Below are positions 8,584 through 26,881 of a stretch of DNA of 64,000 nt, in pieces (the stretch's first letter is position 1; each line of letters begins with the position of its first letter). This stretch comes from Streptomyces albireticuli (GTDB taxonomy: Bacteria; Actinomycetota; Actinomycetes; Streptomycetales; Streptomycetaceae). The stretch lies in NCBI RefSeq assembly GCF_002192455.1, contig NZ_CP021744.1, forward strand, positions 6,906,501-6,970,500, written 5' to 3'. Both the position numbers and the translations under genes were made by a program. The notes under the pieces were generated by a model that was not told the DNA's origin, ran no database searches, and saw nothing but the letters and a program-made list of their open reading frames with translations.

Positions 8584-9261
8584 ATGCATAGCGACCTCTT
8601 CGCCACCGAGAACATGGTCATGCCCGCCACCACGGCGGGCATGAGCCTCCAGAACGCCAAGTCCATCGTCTACGCCGTGAACGGCGAGTGCTACGCCCGC
8701 CAGGGGTCGATGATCGCCTTCCGCGGCAACCTCCAGTTCGAGAAGCTGGGCCAGGGCGTGGGCAAGTTCCTCAAGCGCGCCATGACCGGTGAGGGCCTGG
8801 CCCTGATGGCGGTGCGGGGCCAGGGCGAGGTGTGGTTGGCGCACGAGGCGGCCAACTGCTTCATCATCGACATCGCGCCCGGCGAGAGCCTGACCGTCAA
8901 CGGCCGCAACGTGCTGTGCTTCGACCCCACGCTCTCCTACGAGATCAAGGTCGTGAAGGGCGCGGGCATGACCGGCGGCGGCCTCTTCAACAGCGTCTTC
9001 ACCGGCCACGGCAAGCTCGGTGTGATGTGCGAGGGCAACCCCATCGTCATCCCCGTCTCCGCGCACGCCCCGGTGTTCGTCGACACCGACGCCGTCGTCG
9101 GCTGGTCCGCCCACCTCCAGACGTCCCTGCACCGCTCGCAGAGCCTGGGCTCCATGCTGCGCGGCGGCTCCGGCGAGGCCGTCCAGCTCAAGCTGGAGGG
9201 CGAGGGCTTCGTGATCGTCCGGCCGAGCGAGGCGAAGCCGCAGCCGGCGAGCAACGGCTGA
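8584..9261 (+). CDS. AIM24 family protein
   Basis: 225 residues, mostly beta-strand, with the AIM24/TIGR00266-like pattern: FATENMVMPATTAGMSLQNAKS, GECYARQGSMIAFRGNLQFE, ALMAVRGQGEVWLAHE, LTVNGRNVLCFDPTL, GLFNSVFTGHGKLGVMCEG. Bacterial members are cytoplasmic and of unknown biochemical role, often near Ter-type stress genes. No signal peptide or membrane span is visible. ATG at 8584 starts the conserved domain almost immediately. A 645-base gap upstream suggests its own promoter. Confidence 0.85.
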   Translation: MHSDLFATENMVMPATTAGMSLQNAKSIVYAVNGECYARQGSMIAFRGNLQFEKLGQGVGKFLKRAMTGEGLALMAVRGQGEVWLAHEAANCFIIDIAPGESLTVNGRNVLCFDPTLSYEIKVVKGAGMTGGGLFNSVFTGHGKLGVMCEGNPIVIPVSAHAPVFVDTDAVVGWSAHLQTSLHRSQSLGSMLRGGSGEAVQLKLEGEGFVIVRPSEAKPQPASNG

Positions 9262-9461
9262 CGTCACGTCCGCGCCGCCGCCGGCCCGGCCGGGGGCCGC
9301 GGCCGGTGCGGCACCGGCGCGGTACCGAGGCGTGGCGCCGGACGCCGCGCGCCGGTCACCGCGCCCTCACCGCACGATCGGCGGCGCGACGGTCGTGGCC
9401 CCGGGCATTCTGGGTGAACATGTGCTGGTACGGCCTGATACCTGACTGAGGAGGGGCCGAG

Positions 9462-10049
9462 ATGGCCTTCATGACGACGGTGCTCGCCGCGTCGCTGGCC
9501 CTGACGCCGGGCATGAGCACCCTGAGCACCACCGACAGCACCGGCCCCGTGGGCACCCAGCACGGCGCGGTGACCGTGGTCGAGACCTTCCGGGCGACCG
9601 CCGGTTCCGGGCAGGGAGCCGTGACGTACGACCCCAGGTCCGTACCGATCGGCAGCCATGTGGAAGTGCGGGAGCGGACGAGCGACCACGGCAGCTGGTT
9701 CGAACTCCGGCTGAAGGGGGTCCAGGCCAAACGGACCTTCGGCGCCCACGTCCACCAGAAAGCCTGCGGCACCGACTCGGCGACCTCCGGCGGCGGGCAC
9801 TACCAGAACGTCAAGGACCCGGTGCAGCCCTCCGTCGACCCCGCCTACGCCAACGCGCGCAACGAGGCGTGGCTGGACCAGACCACGGACGCGCGCGGCA
9901 ACGGCCGCTCGGCGACGTCCGTGCGCTGGCGGGTCCGGGCCGGCGAGGCCCGCTCCGTCGTCGTGCACGAGCGCGCGACCGACACCGCCCCCGGCAAGGC
10001 GGGGACCGCCGGCGCCCGACTCGCCTGCGTCAACGTGCCGTTCGTGTAG
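9462..10049 (+). CDS. Secreted Cu/Zn superoxide dismutase-like protein
   Basis: 195 residues with a short hydrophobic N-terminus (FMTTVLAASLALTPG), so probably exported. The SodC fold shows in GAHVHQKACG (two copper His), GGGHYQN (the bridging His position), VVVHERATD (the last copper His) and GARLACVNV, whose Cys pairs with that of KACG. The segment between GGGHYQN and VVVHE has no His, so the usual zinc ligands appear missing, as in copper-only SodC relatives. ATG at 9462 follows GAGGAGG. The next small gene starts 7 bases after the stop, so they probably share a transcript. Confidence 0.75.
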   Translation: MAFMTTVLAASLALTPGMSTLSTTDSTGPVGTQHGAVTVVETFRATAGSGQGAVTYDPRSVPIGSHVEVRERTSDHGSWFELRLKGVQAKRTFGAHVHQKACGTDSATSGGGHYQNVKDPVQPSVDPAYANARNEAWLDQTTDARGNGRSATSVRWRVRAGEARSVVVHERATDTAPGKAGTAGARLACVNVPFV

Positions 10050-10056
10050 GTGCGCC

Positions 10057-10302
10057 ATGTCGATGCGCGACAGGATCAAGGGCGCGTTCGCGGGCCACCA
10101 CGGCCGCGAGGAAGGGGCGAAGGCCCGCGCGGAACCGGGCGGGCACGGCGGGACCGCCGCCTCCCCGCCCGGCCGGACACCCGGCCGGACGGGGGAGCGG
10201 GAGACCCGCGCGCGCCTGGAAGAGGTGCGCCGCAAGGCCGACGACGACGTCGACCCGCACGAGTGGCCCGACCAGGGCGACGGCACCGGAACCCCCGTAT
10301 GA
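10057..10302 (+). CDS. Small hydrophilic hypothetical protein
   Basis: 81 residues, highly charged and probably disordered (GREEGAKARAEPGG in the middle, RARLEEVRRKADDDVDPHEWPDQGDG at the end, where a short helix is likely). It begins MSMRDRIKGAFAGHHG. It lies 7 bases behind the SodC-like gene and ends just before the convergent regulator gene. The family is not recognised and no motif suggests a function. Confidence 0.5.
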   Translation: MSMRDRIKGAFAGHHGREEGAKARAEPGGHGGTAASPPGRTPGRTGERETRARLEEVRRKADDDVDPHEWPDQGDGTGTPV

Positions 10303-10341
10303 GCCCCTGAGGCCGGTACGGGCGCCCCGGCGGCCCCGCCC

Positions 10342-13300
10342 TCAGCACCCTCGCAGCACCGCCTCCGCCGCGCCCCGGCCCACCAGTTCGTGCAGCAGCC
10401 GGGTGGCGGGCAGCGCCGGGTCGAGGTAGACGTACTCGCGGCGGCGCTCGACGACGGCGAGCATCCTGCGGAGCGTGTCCGCCGCCTCCTCCCGGTGGCC
10501 GGCGTGGAACTGCGCCTGCCCCAGCAGCCCCAGGTGCAACGGAAGACGCAGATGCGTCCGGGACGGGCACAGTTCGTCCAGCGACGTGCGCATCAGCGCC
10601 AGGCCCTCGGCCGCGCGGCCGGAGTGCGTCAGGGCCCACCCGGCCGGCAGGCTCAGCATCGCCTTCCAGTAGAGCAGCCCGTGCTCGCCCGCCACCCGGG
10701 CACCCTCGCTGCCGGAGCCGAGCGCCGTGTCGACGTCCCCCTCCCAGGCGGCCACGACGGCGTCCACGTACAGCGCGAAGGCCCGGTCCGAGGGCCGGCT
10801 CTCGTACTCGGTCAGCCGCAGCAGCTCGTGGCGGCGCCGGGACGCCGTCCGCCGGTCGCCCAGGAGCCAGTGGGTGAACGTGTCGTACGAGCGGCAGGAG
10901 ACGCGCGGGTCGTGCTGGAACGTCCGGGCCAGCGAGTGCCCCTCCCGGGCGAAACGATCCGCCATCTCGACGCCGTGCTCCAGCTCCGCCAGCGCCTCGG
11001 GCAGCCGGCCGCGCACGTGCAGCACGATGCCCTCCCCGTACGCCGCGCCGAGCACCGCCACCGGCTGCCGGGTCCGCCCGGCGAGGTCCCGCAGCAGCCC
11101 GGAGAACTGCCGGGAGTCGTCGTAGCGGCCGGTGACCAGGAGCGCCGCGCACAGCGCCCACAGCACCGACGGGTCCTCGGGGCTGTGCGTGACCGCGCTC
11201 AGGGCGCGGCCCCGGCCCAGCGCCGCCTCGGCCTCGGCGTCGCCGTAGCCGCGGATGGTGGCCAGCACCTGTCCGAGCTGGATGTGCAGCCGCTGCTCCA
11301 GGCCCGGGGCCGAGGGGTCGTCGGCGGGCAGGAAGCCGGCCAGGTGCACCGCCCGCCGCAGCCAGGTCTCGACCTGCTCGTACGCCAGGTGGTGCTCGGC
11401 CCGCTCGGCGGCGCGCAGCAGCCGGGGCAGCGTCTCGCCGGGCGCCAGCGCGTCCTTGGCGTGCCAGGAGTGGTGGGCCAGCCGCTCGATCTCCTCGTCG
11501 CCCATCTGCCCGCGCCCGCGGGCGCACAGCGCCTCGGCGACCCTCGCGTGCAGCCGGTGCCGCTCCTCGCGGGCGGGCTCCTCGGCGAGCGTCTCCTGCA
11601 CCAGCGCGTGGGCGAAGTGCAGCCGGCCCGGATGGTGCGGGTCCTCGCCGAGCAGCCCGGCCCGGATCGCCGACTCCATCGCCTCGGCCACCGGTTCGTC
11701 CTCGGTGGCGGTGCGGTGCAGCAGGTCGGTGTCCACCTCGGTGCCGATGACCGCGCACAGCCGCAGCACCCGCACGACCGGCTCGGGCAGCGCGGCGAAC
11801 CGCTGCCGCAGCGCCTCGCGGACGCCCGTCGGGACCCGGGCCAGGAGGACGGTCGAGGCGCCGGGGTCGTGCAGGTGCCGGATGTCGCCGAGGAGGGAGA
11901 GGAGCTGCATGACGAAGTACGGGTTGCCCTTGCTCCGCCGGTGCAGCGCCTCGACGACCTCGGCGCCCACGCCCGGCCCGGCCTGCGCCTCGACCAGGGT
12001 CGCGACGGCCTGCCGGGGCAGCCCGTCGAGCCGCAGGGTCTCGCTGCGGGGGCCGCGGACGACCTCGGACAGCAGCCGGCGCATGGTGGCGTCGGACTCG
12101 ATCTCGAAGTCACGGGCCGTCAGCACGATGCTCAGCGGGTGCCCCAGGCGGCGGACGCCGAGCAGCCTCAGCAGGTCCAGGGAGGCGGTGTCCGCCCAGT
12201 GCAGGTCCTCCAGGAGCAGCACCAGCGGGTTCTCGGCGGCGAGGGCCAGGAGGACCTCGCAGACCGCGTCGTGGGTGAGGAACCGGGCCTGCGCCCAGTC
12301 GACCTCGGCGCCCTGCGGGGCGCCCGGCCCGGCCGACCGCTCGGGCATCAGCGGGGCGAGCAGCGCGCCGAACGGCGCCGTCGCCGCGCGGAAGGCCTCC
12401 GGCCGGGTGGCCGACAGCCTGCGCAGGACCTGTGTCCACAGCCAGTAGGGCGGGACCCCCTCACCGGGGAAGCAGTGGCTCCAGACCACTTCGAGGTGCT
12501 CGTCCGCGGCCTCCAGGCGCGGGGCGAGCTCCATCAGTAAGCGGGTCTTGCCGACCCCGGCGGGGCCGAGCACGGAGACCACGTGCCCGTGGCCGGTGAG
12601 GGCCCCGGCCGCCGCCGTCGCCAGGCGGCGCAGCTCCTGGTCCCGGCCGGTGAACGGCCAGGGCGCCGAGGGGTCCGCGGGGTCCGTGCCGGACTGCGGG
12701 GCCGGCCCGGGATCGGGCGCCGGCCGGACCGGCTCCGGCGTCCGTGCGGCCGCGGCGGAAGCGGGAGCGGCGGGGGAAGCGGAGAAGGGAGGAGTGGCGG
12801 AGACGAAGGGGGCGGCGGGAGTGGTGGCAGCGGGCGGCGCGGCCCGGTCGCCCGGCCCGTCGTCGCACAACTCCTGCCGCAGGATGGCGGTGCGCACCCG
12901 CTGGAGCTCCACGGCGGTGTCCACGCCGAACTCCTCGACGAGGTGGCTGCGCGTCCGCTCGTACACCTCCAGCGCCTCCGCCTGCCGCCCCAGGCGGGTC
13001 AGCGCGGTCATCAGGTGGCCGACGAGCCGCTCGCGCATCGGGTGGTTGCGCACCTCCCGGTCCAGGTCGGCCGCCACCTCCTCGTCCGCGCCCAGGGCGA
13101 GCCGGGCCTCGGCGAAGGACTCCAGCGCGGCCAGCCGGACCTGCTCCAGCCGGGCGGTCTCGTCGGCCAGCGGCGGGTGGGCGGAGAACTCCGTGTACGG
13201 GGCGCCGTGCCACAGCTCCAGGGCATCGGCGAGCCGGTCCCGCGCGGTCAGCGGATCCCGCTGTTCCAGGAGCCGGCGCCCGCTGGACACGAGGTCCTCG

Positions 13301-13677
13301 AAACGGCAGAAGTCCACCTGTTCCGGGGCGAGCTGGAGCACATAGCCGGGCGCGCGGTAGCGCAGCACCGAGGGTGCGTCAGGTCCGGCCGCCGGGTCCA
13401 GGACCCGGCGCAGGTGGGAGATGTGGCTCTGGAGCGTGGCGACGGGCTGGCGCGGCGGCTCGTCCCCCCACAGCTCGTCGACGATCAGCTCGGTGGGGAC
13501 GACCCGGCCCAGCCGGATGAGCAGCAGGGCGAGCAGGGCCCGCCGGCGCGGCGGGCCGAGCGGCAGGTCCTGCCCGTCGAACCGCGCCGACATGGGGCCG
13601 AGCACCCGCAGCAGCGGTCCGGCCGGGTCCGCCCGCTGCGGCAGCGGCGACGGGCTCGGCGTCCGGAGTGCGTGCAT
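10342..13677 (-). CDS. SARP-family transcriptional activator, large AfsR-like type (probable cluster regulator)
   Basis: 1111 residues. An OmpR-type winged helix (about 20-105: LLRVLGPMSARFDGQDLPLG, VDELWGDEPPRQPVATLQSHISHLRRVL), then a bacterial transcriptional activation domain (about 110-265), a Pro/Ala linker, a P-loop ATPase (Walker A GPAGVGKT at 371-378, Walker B LVLLLEDLHW) and a TPR-rich C-terminus. Such SARPs bind heptamer direct repeats and activate antibiotic genes; three such repeats lie in the divergent intergenic region. Start ATG at 13677 is preceded by GAGGA. Codon 380 (bases 12538-12540) is TTA, the bldA-dependent leucine codon, right after Walker A. It is the only TTA I find in any gene here. 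It probably controls the adjacent PKS-NRPS operon (inference). Confidence 0.9.
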   Translation of the reverse strand: MHALRTPSPSPLPQRADPAGPLLRVLGPMSARFDGQDLPLGPPRRRALLALLLIRLGRVVPTELIVDELWGDEPPRQPVATLQSHISHLRRVLDPAAGPDAPSVLRYRAPGYVLQLAPEQVDFCRFEDLVSSGRRLLEQRDPLTARDRLADALELWHGAPYTEFSAHPPLADETARLEQVRLAALESFAEARLALGADEEVAADLDREVRNHPMRERLVGHLMTALTRLGRQAEALEVYERTRSHLVEEFGVDTAVELQRVRTAILRQELCDDGPGDRAAPPAATTPAAPFVSATPPFSASPAAPASAAAARTPEPVRPAPDPGPAPQSGTDPADPSAPWPFTGRDQELRRLATAAAGALTGHGHVVSVLGPAGVGKTRLLMELAPRLEAADEHLEVVWSHCFPGEGVPPYWLWTQVLRRLSATRPEAFRAATAPFGALLAPLMPERSAGPGAPQGAEVDWAQARFLTHDAVCEVLLALAAENPLVLLLEDLHWADTASLDLLRLLGVRRLGHPLSIVLTARDFEIESDATMRRLLSEVVRGPRSETLRLDGLPRQAVATLVEAQAGPGVGAEVVEALHRRSKGNPYFVMQLLSLLGDIRHLHDPGASTVLLARVPTGVREALRQRFAALPEPVVRVLRLCAVIGTEVDTDLLHRTATEDEPVAEAMESAIRAGLLGEDPHHPGRLHFAHALVQETLAEEPAREERHRLHARVAEALCARGRGQMGDEEIERLAHHSWHAKDALAPGETLPRLLRAAERAEHHLAYEQVETWLRRAVHLAGFLPADDPSAPGLEQRLHIQLGQVLATIRGYGDAEAEAALGRGRALSAVTHSPEDPSVLWALCAALLVTGRYDDSRQFSGLLRDLAGRTRQPVAVLGAAYGEGIVLHVRGRLPEALAELEHGVEMADRFAREGHSLARTFQHDPRVSCRSYDTFTHWLLGDRRTASRRRHELLRLTEYESRPSDRAFALYVDAVVAAWEGDVDTALGSGSEGARVAGEHGLLYWKAMLSLPAGWALTHSGRAAEGLALMRTSLDELCPSRTHLRLPLHLGLLGQAQFHAGHREEAADTLRRMLAVVERRREYVYLDPALPATRLLHELVGRGAAEAVLRGC

Positions 13678-13816
13678 ATGGTCCTCATCGTTCTCGGTTC
13701 TCGCGCGAAGCGGCTGTGCCGGCGGACGGGCCGGGCGACGTCCTGTCGCCGAACCCCTCCAGAACGTGATCTTGGCATAACGGACAGGCCGTTCCAAGGC
13801 TGCCAAACCAGCAATT

Positions 13817-13845
13817 GGCAAGCAATCGGCAAGCGTCCCGCAAGA
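13817..13845 (+). promoter_or_regulatory. Putative SARP operator: three heptamer direct repeats, 11-bp period
   Basis: GGCAAGC (13817-13823), GGCAAGC (13828-13834) and CGCAAGA (13839-13845), each separated by 4 bases, match the 7+4 geometry recognised by SARP winged-helix domains. A weaker fourth unit (AACCAGC) starts at 13806. The site lies in the 318-base gap between the SARP gene and the AT gene, about 150 bases before the AT start. TACAGA at 13862 is a possible -10 but not a strong one. A separate small inverted repeat, AACGG-N5-CCGTT, is at 13779-13793 nearer the SARP gene. Confidence 0.6.
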
Positions 13846-13921
13846 GTTGTGACAAGGGAACTACAGAGCTTCGCAAGATCCTGCCAGCGGCCGCACCAGG
13901 GCCCCGCAAGGAGGCCGTCGC

Positions 13922-13987
13922 ATGATCACGGCGTCGGAAGTCCCCGCCCGGCCGAACCGCGCCGCGGGGAAGCCGGAATCGAGCTGA
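13922..13987 (+). CDS. Short leader reading frame (21 residues) before the AT gene
   Basis: ATG at 13922 is preceded by AAGGAGG at 13908-13914 (7-base spacing), the best Shine-Dalgarno in this region. It encodes MITASEVPARPNRAAGKPES plus a final Ser, then TGA at 13985-13987, 8 bases before the AT start codon. Position and spacing suggest translational coupling or a leader peptide. It has no run of one amino acid typical of attenuators. Whether it is translated is unproven. Confidence 0.4.
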   Translation: MITASEVPARPNRAAGKPESS

Positions 13988-13995
13988 GAGGCGCC

Positions 13996-14874
13996 ATGTC
14001 GTTCGCGATTCTCTTCCCCGGACAGGGAGCGCAGTTCCGAGGAATGGGCGCGGACGTCTTCGACCGCTATCCCGGCCTCACCCAGTTCGCCTGTGATCTC
14101 CTGGGATACGACCTCCCCGCGCTCTGCCGCGACGACCCGGACGACGTGCTCTCGCGCACGGAATACACCCAGCCCGCCCTCTACACCGTCAACGCGCTGC
14201 GGATGTTCGAGCGCGAGCACCGGGAGGAGCGGCGCGCCGACCATTACCTCGGCCACAGCCTCGGTGAATACAACGCGCTCCTGGCGGCGGGCGTCCTCGA
14301 CTTCGAGACCGGCCTGCGGCTCGTCAAGCGGCGCGGGGAACTGATGGCCGCGGCGTCCGGCGGCGGAATGACCGCGGTCATGGACGTGCCGGCCCCGCGC
14401 CTGCGGGAGATCCTCGCGCAGGACGGCGTCGAGGGCGTCGACGTGGCCGGATTCAACACCGACACGCAGATCGTCGTCGCCGCCCCGGCCGAGGTGCTCC
14501 GCGCGGCCCACGACGTGTTCGCCCGCCGGGACATCCGCTTCGCACCGCTGCGCGTCAGCGCGCCGTTCCATTCACGCTACATGGAGCCGGTGCGCGCCGA
14601 ATTCGAGAACTACCTGCGGGAATTCACGTTCCGCGAGCCGGCGACCCCCGTGATCGCCAATGTGACGGGCCGCCCCTACGGGCAGGGGGCCGTCGTCCGG
14701 CTGCTGAGCGACCAGCTCGTCGAGCCGGTGCGATGGACCGACAGCGTCCGCCACCTGCTGGCCCTCGACCCCCGGACGGAATGCGAGGAAGTGGGCGGCC
14801 AGGCCCTCCTCCGCATGGTGCAGAAGATCCGCCGGTCCGCCGACCGGACCCCCCTCCTCGGAACCAGGACTTGA
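13996..14874 (+). CDS. Discrete acyltransferase (trans-AT), malonyl-CoA:ACP type
   Basis: 292 residues, a stand-alone FabD-like acyltransferase. It carries FPGQGAQFRGMG at the N-terminus, the nucleophile motif GHSLGEY (about residue 93), the QIVVAAP region and APFHSRYM (about 195) with the catalytic His. None of the five PKS modules that follow has an AT domain, so this protein must supply malonyl units in trans, and probably also loads the free ACP next door. In glutarimide clusters a discrete AT, ACP and amidotransferase sit together just like this. It is probably not the primary-metabolism FabD, because it opens the operon and lacks fab neighbours. Confidence 0.9.
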   Translation: MSFAILFPGQGAQFRGMGADVFDRYPGLTQFACDLLGYDLPALCRDDPDDVLSRTEYTQPALYTVNALRMFEREHREERRADHYLGHSLGEYNALLAAGVLDFETGLRLVKRRGELMAAASGGGMTAVMDVPAPRLREILAQDGVEGVDVAGFNTDTQIVVAAPAEVLRAAHDVFARRDIRFAPLRVSAPFHSRYMEPVRAEFENYLREFTFREPATPVIANVTGRPYGQGAVVRLLSDQLVEPVRWTDSVRHLLALDPRTECEEVGGQALLRMVQKIRRSADRTPLLGTRT

Positions 14875-14877
14875 GAC

Positions 14878-15159
14878 ATGGACAGAACAGACAGGATCCG
14901 CCAGTTCATCGAGGACCGCTTCCTCGTCGAATTCGGCGGCGAGGTGACCGGCGGGACCGACCTCTTCAAGGCGGGGGTCATGGACTCCTTCGGATACATC
15001 CAGCTCATGAGCTTCCTGGAGGAGGAGTTCTCGATCGGCGTCACCGACGAGGAGATCCTCACCGACGTCTTCGTCTCCCTCGACGCGATCGACGCCTTCG
15101 TGGCCCGGAAGCTCGCCGGACAGGGCGCCGGGCGGGGGGACGCCTCATGTGCGGGATAG
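14878..15159 (+). CDS. Free-standing acyl carrier protein
   Basis: 93 residues with the phosphopantetheine Ser in GVMDSFGYIQL (about residue 38). ATG at 14878 is 3 bases after the AT stop. The stop overlaps the next start by 13 bases. In glutarimide pathways the free ACP carries malonate while the amidotransferase converts it to malonamate, giving the starter unit. That role is inferred here from gene order. The domain is a standard ACP length with a short Gly-rich tail. Confidence 0.9.
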   Translation: MDRTDRIRQFIEDRFLVEFGGEVTGGTDLFKAGVMDSFGYIQLMSFLEEEFSIGVTDEEILTDVFVSLDAIDAFVARKLAGQGAGRGDASCAG

Positions 15160-17134
15160 CCGGCTTCCTCGCGCCGTCGCTGGACCCCGGCGCCATGCCC
15201 GGCGTCGTCACCTCGATGCTGTCGCTCATCCGGCACCGCGGCCCGGACGAGGCGGGCTACTACCTCGACGACGGCTTCGCGATGGGCACGGTCCGGCTGG
15301 CGATCGTCGACCTCGCCTCCGGCTCGCAGCCGATGTCCGACCCGGCGGAGCGCTACTGGATCTCCTTCAACGGCGAGCTCTACAACCACCTCGAACTGCG
15401 GGAGGAGCTGCGGGCCCTCGGCCGCCCGTTCCGCACGCACTGCGACACCGAGGTCGTCCTCCAGGCCTGGATCCAGTGGGGGCCGGAGTGCCTCACCCGC
15501 TTCAACGGCGCCTTCGCCTTCGCCGTCAGGGACGCGGTCACGGGCGACCTCTTCCTGGCCCGCGACCGCTACGGCAAGCGCCCGCTCTTCTACACCGAGC
15601 ACGACGGCGCCCTCCTCTTCGCGTCGGAGATGAAGGCCTTCCGCGCCTTCCCCGGCTTCCGGTTCACGCTCGACCCGCGCGAGCTCGCCTCCGTCTTCGC
15701 CGTGTGGACACCGCTGCCCGACCGCACCCCCTTCGAGGGCGTCCGGCAGCTCCCCATGGGCGGCGTCCTCACCGTCCGGGGCGGCCGCCGCACCCTGCGC
15801 ACGTACGAGGAACTCGACCTCACGGCCCCGCCGTTCGAGGGATCCGAGGAGGACGCCGCCGCGTTCGTCCGCGAGACGCTGCGCGCGAGCGTCGAGCTGC
15901 GCCTGCGCAGTGACGTCGAGGTCGGCGTCTACCTCAGCGGCGGCCTCGACTCCTCCGTCGTCACGAAGCTGGCGACCGACCTCTCCCCGCACGAGGTGCG
16001 GACGTTCTCCGTCGCGTTCGAGAACGCGGAGTTCGACGAGTCCGACAGCCAGCGGGTCGTGGCCTCGCACCTGGGCACCCGCCACTCCTCCGTCACGGTG
16101 ACGGCCGCCGACATCGCGGAGCACTTCCCTGCGGCCGTCCACCACGCCGAGGTCCCGGCCTTCCGGACCGCGTTCGTCCCGATGTACCTCCTCTCCCGCC
16201 ACGTGCGGGACTCCGGGGTCAAGACCGTCCTGAGCGGTGAGGGCGCCGACGAGGCGTTCCTCGGCTATTCGCTGTTCCGCGAGACGATGCTGCGCGCCTC
16301 GTGGCACGAGCTGTCCGGCGAGGAGCGCGAGACGGGCCTCGCCCGCCTCCACCCCGAGCTCGCCCACTTCGGGCCCGCGCACCGGAAGCACATGGCGGGC
16401 CTCTTCCAGCAGTTCTCCGAGGAACGCCTCCCGGGCCTCTTCTCGCACGAACTCCGCTACCAGAACGGCCGGTTCGCCGCCCGCCTGCTCAAGGACCGCG
16501 GCGTCGACCCCTTCGCCGGCATCCTCGAAACGGTGCGCACCGCGCCCGGCTACGCGGACCTGAGCGCCGTGCGGAAGGCGCAGTGGCTCGAATACAAGAC
16601 GCTCCTCGCCGGCTACCTCCTCTCCACCCAGGGGGAGCGCATGGGCCTGGCGCACGGCGTCGAGAACCGGTGCCCCTTCCTCGACCCCGCCGTGGTGCGG
16701 GCCGCCGCCTCCGTGAACCTCCGCTTCGACGACGGGTCCGAGGAGAAGGCCATCCTGAAGAAGGCCTTCCGCGGCGAGCTGCCCGCCTCCAGCCTGGCCC
16801 GCCGCAAACAGCCCTACCGCGCGCCCGGCAGCGCCGTGTTCAAGGACCGGCGGCCGGACTACCTGGAACTGGTCCTCTCCGGGACCGAGCTGGAGAAGCT
16901 CGGCTGGGCCGACCCCGTCTTCGCCCGGAAGCTGGTCGCGAAGATCATGACCACCCCCGCCGAGGAGATCAGCACCAAGGAGGACCAGGCGTTCGTCTAC
17001 CTGCTCTCCACCGCGCTCCTCGACCAGCAGTTCGTGAGGGACACGGCACGGCCGGACGCCTCGCCGGAAGCCGATCTGAAGGTACGGACGGTCGTCGACA
17101 ACCGACGGGTCCTGCCGCGCGCCGGAGGAATGCG

Positions 17135-17138
<4 letters not shown>
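15147..17138 (+). CDS. Asparagine synthetase-like amidotransferase (malonamyl starter formation)
   Basis: 663 residues, a class II glutamine amidotransferase of the AsnB family. It starts MCGIAGF, so Cys2 is the glutaminase nucleophile. The N-terminal domain has IRHRGPDEAGYY and SFNGELYNH; the synthetase domain has the PP-loop YLSGGLDSSVV at about 265 and SGEGADEAFLGY. AsnB-like enzymes in glutarimide PKS clusters amidate malonyl-ACP to malonamyl-ACP, later the imide nitrogen. Placement between ACP and PKS supports the same job here. The GGAGG before the PKS start lies within its last codons, and the genes overlap as ATGA at 17135. Confidence 0.88.

Positions 17139-26881
<9,743 letters not shown>

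Noticed and set aside
13996..14874. Housekeeping FabD or a proofreading acyl hydrolase
   Set aside because: It is the only acyltransferase available to an AT-less PKS and heads the operon next to the free ACP and AMT. A hydrolase role cannot be fully excluded by sequence alone.
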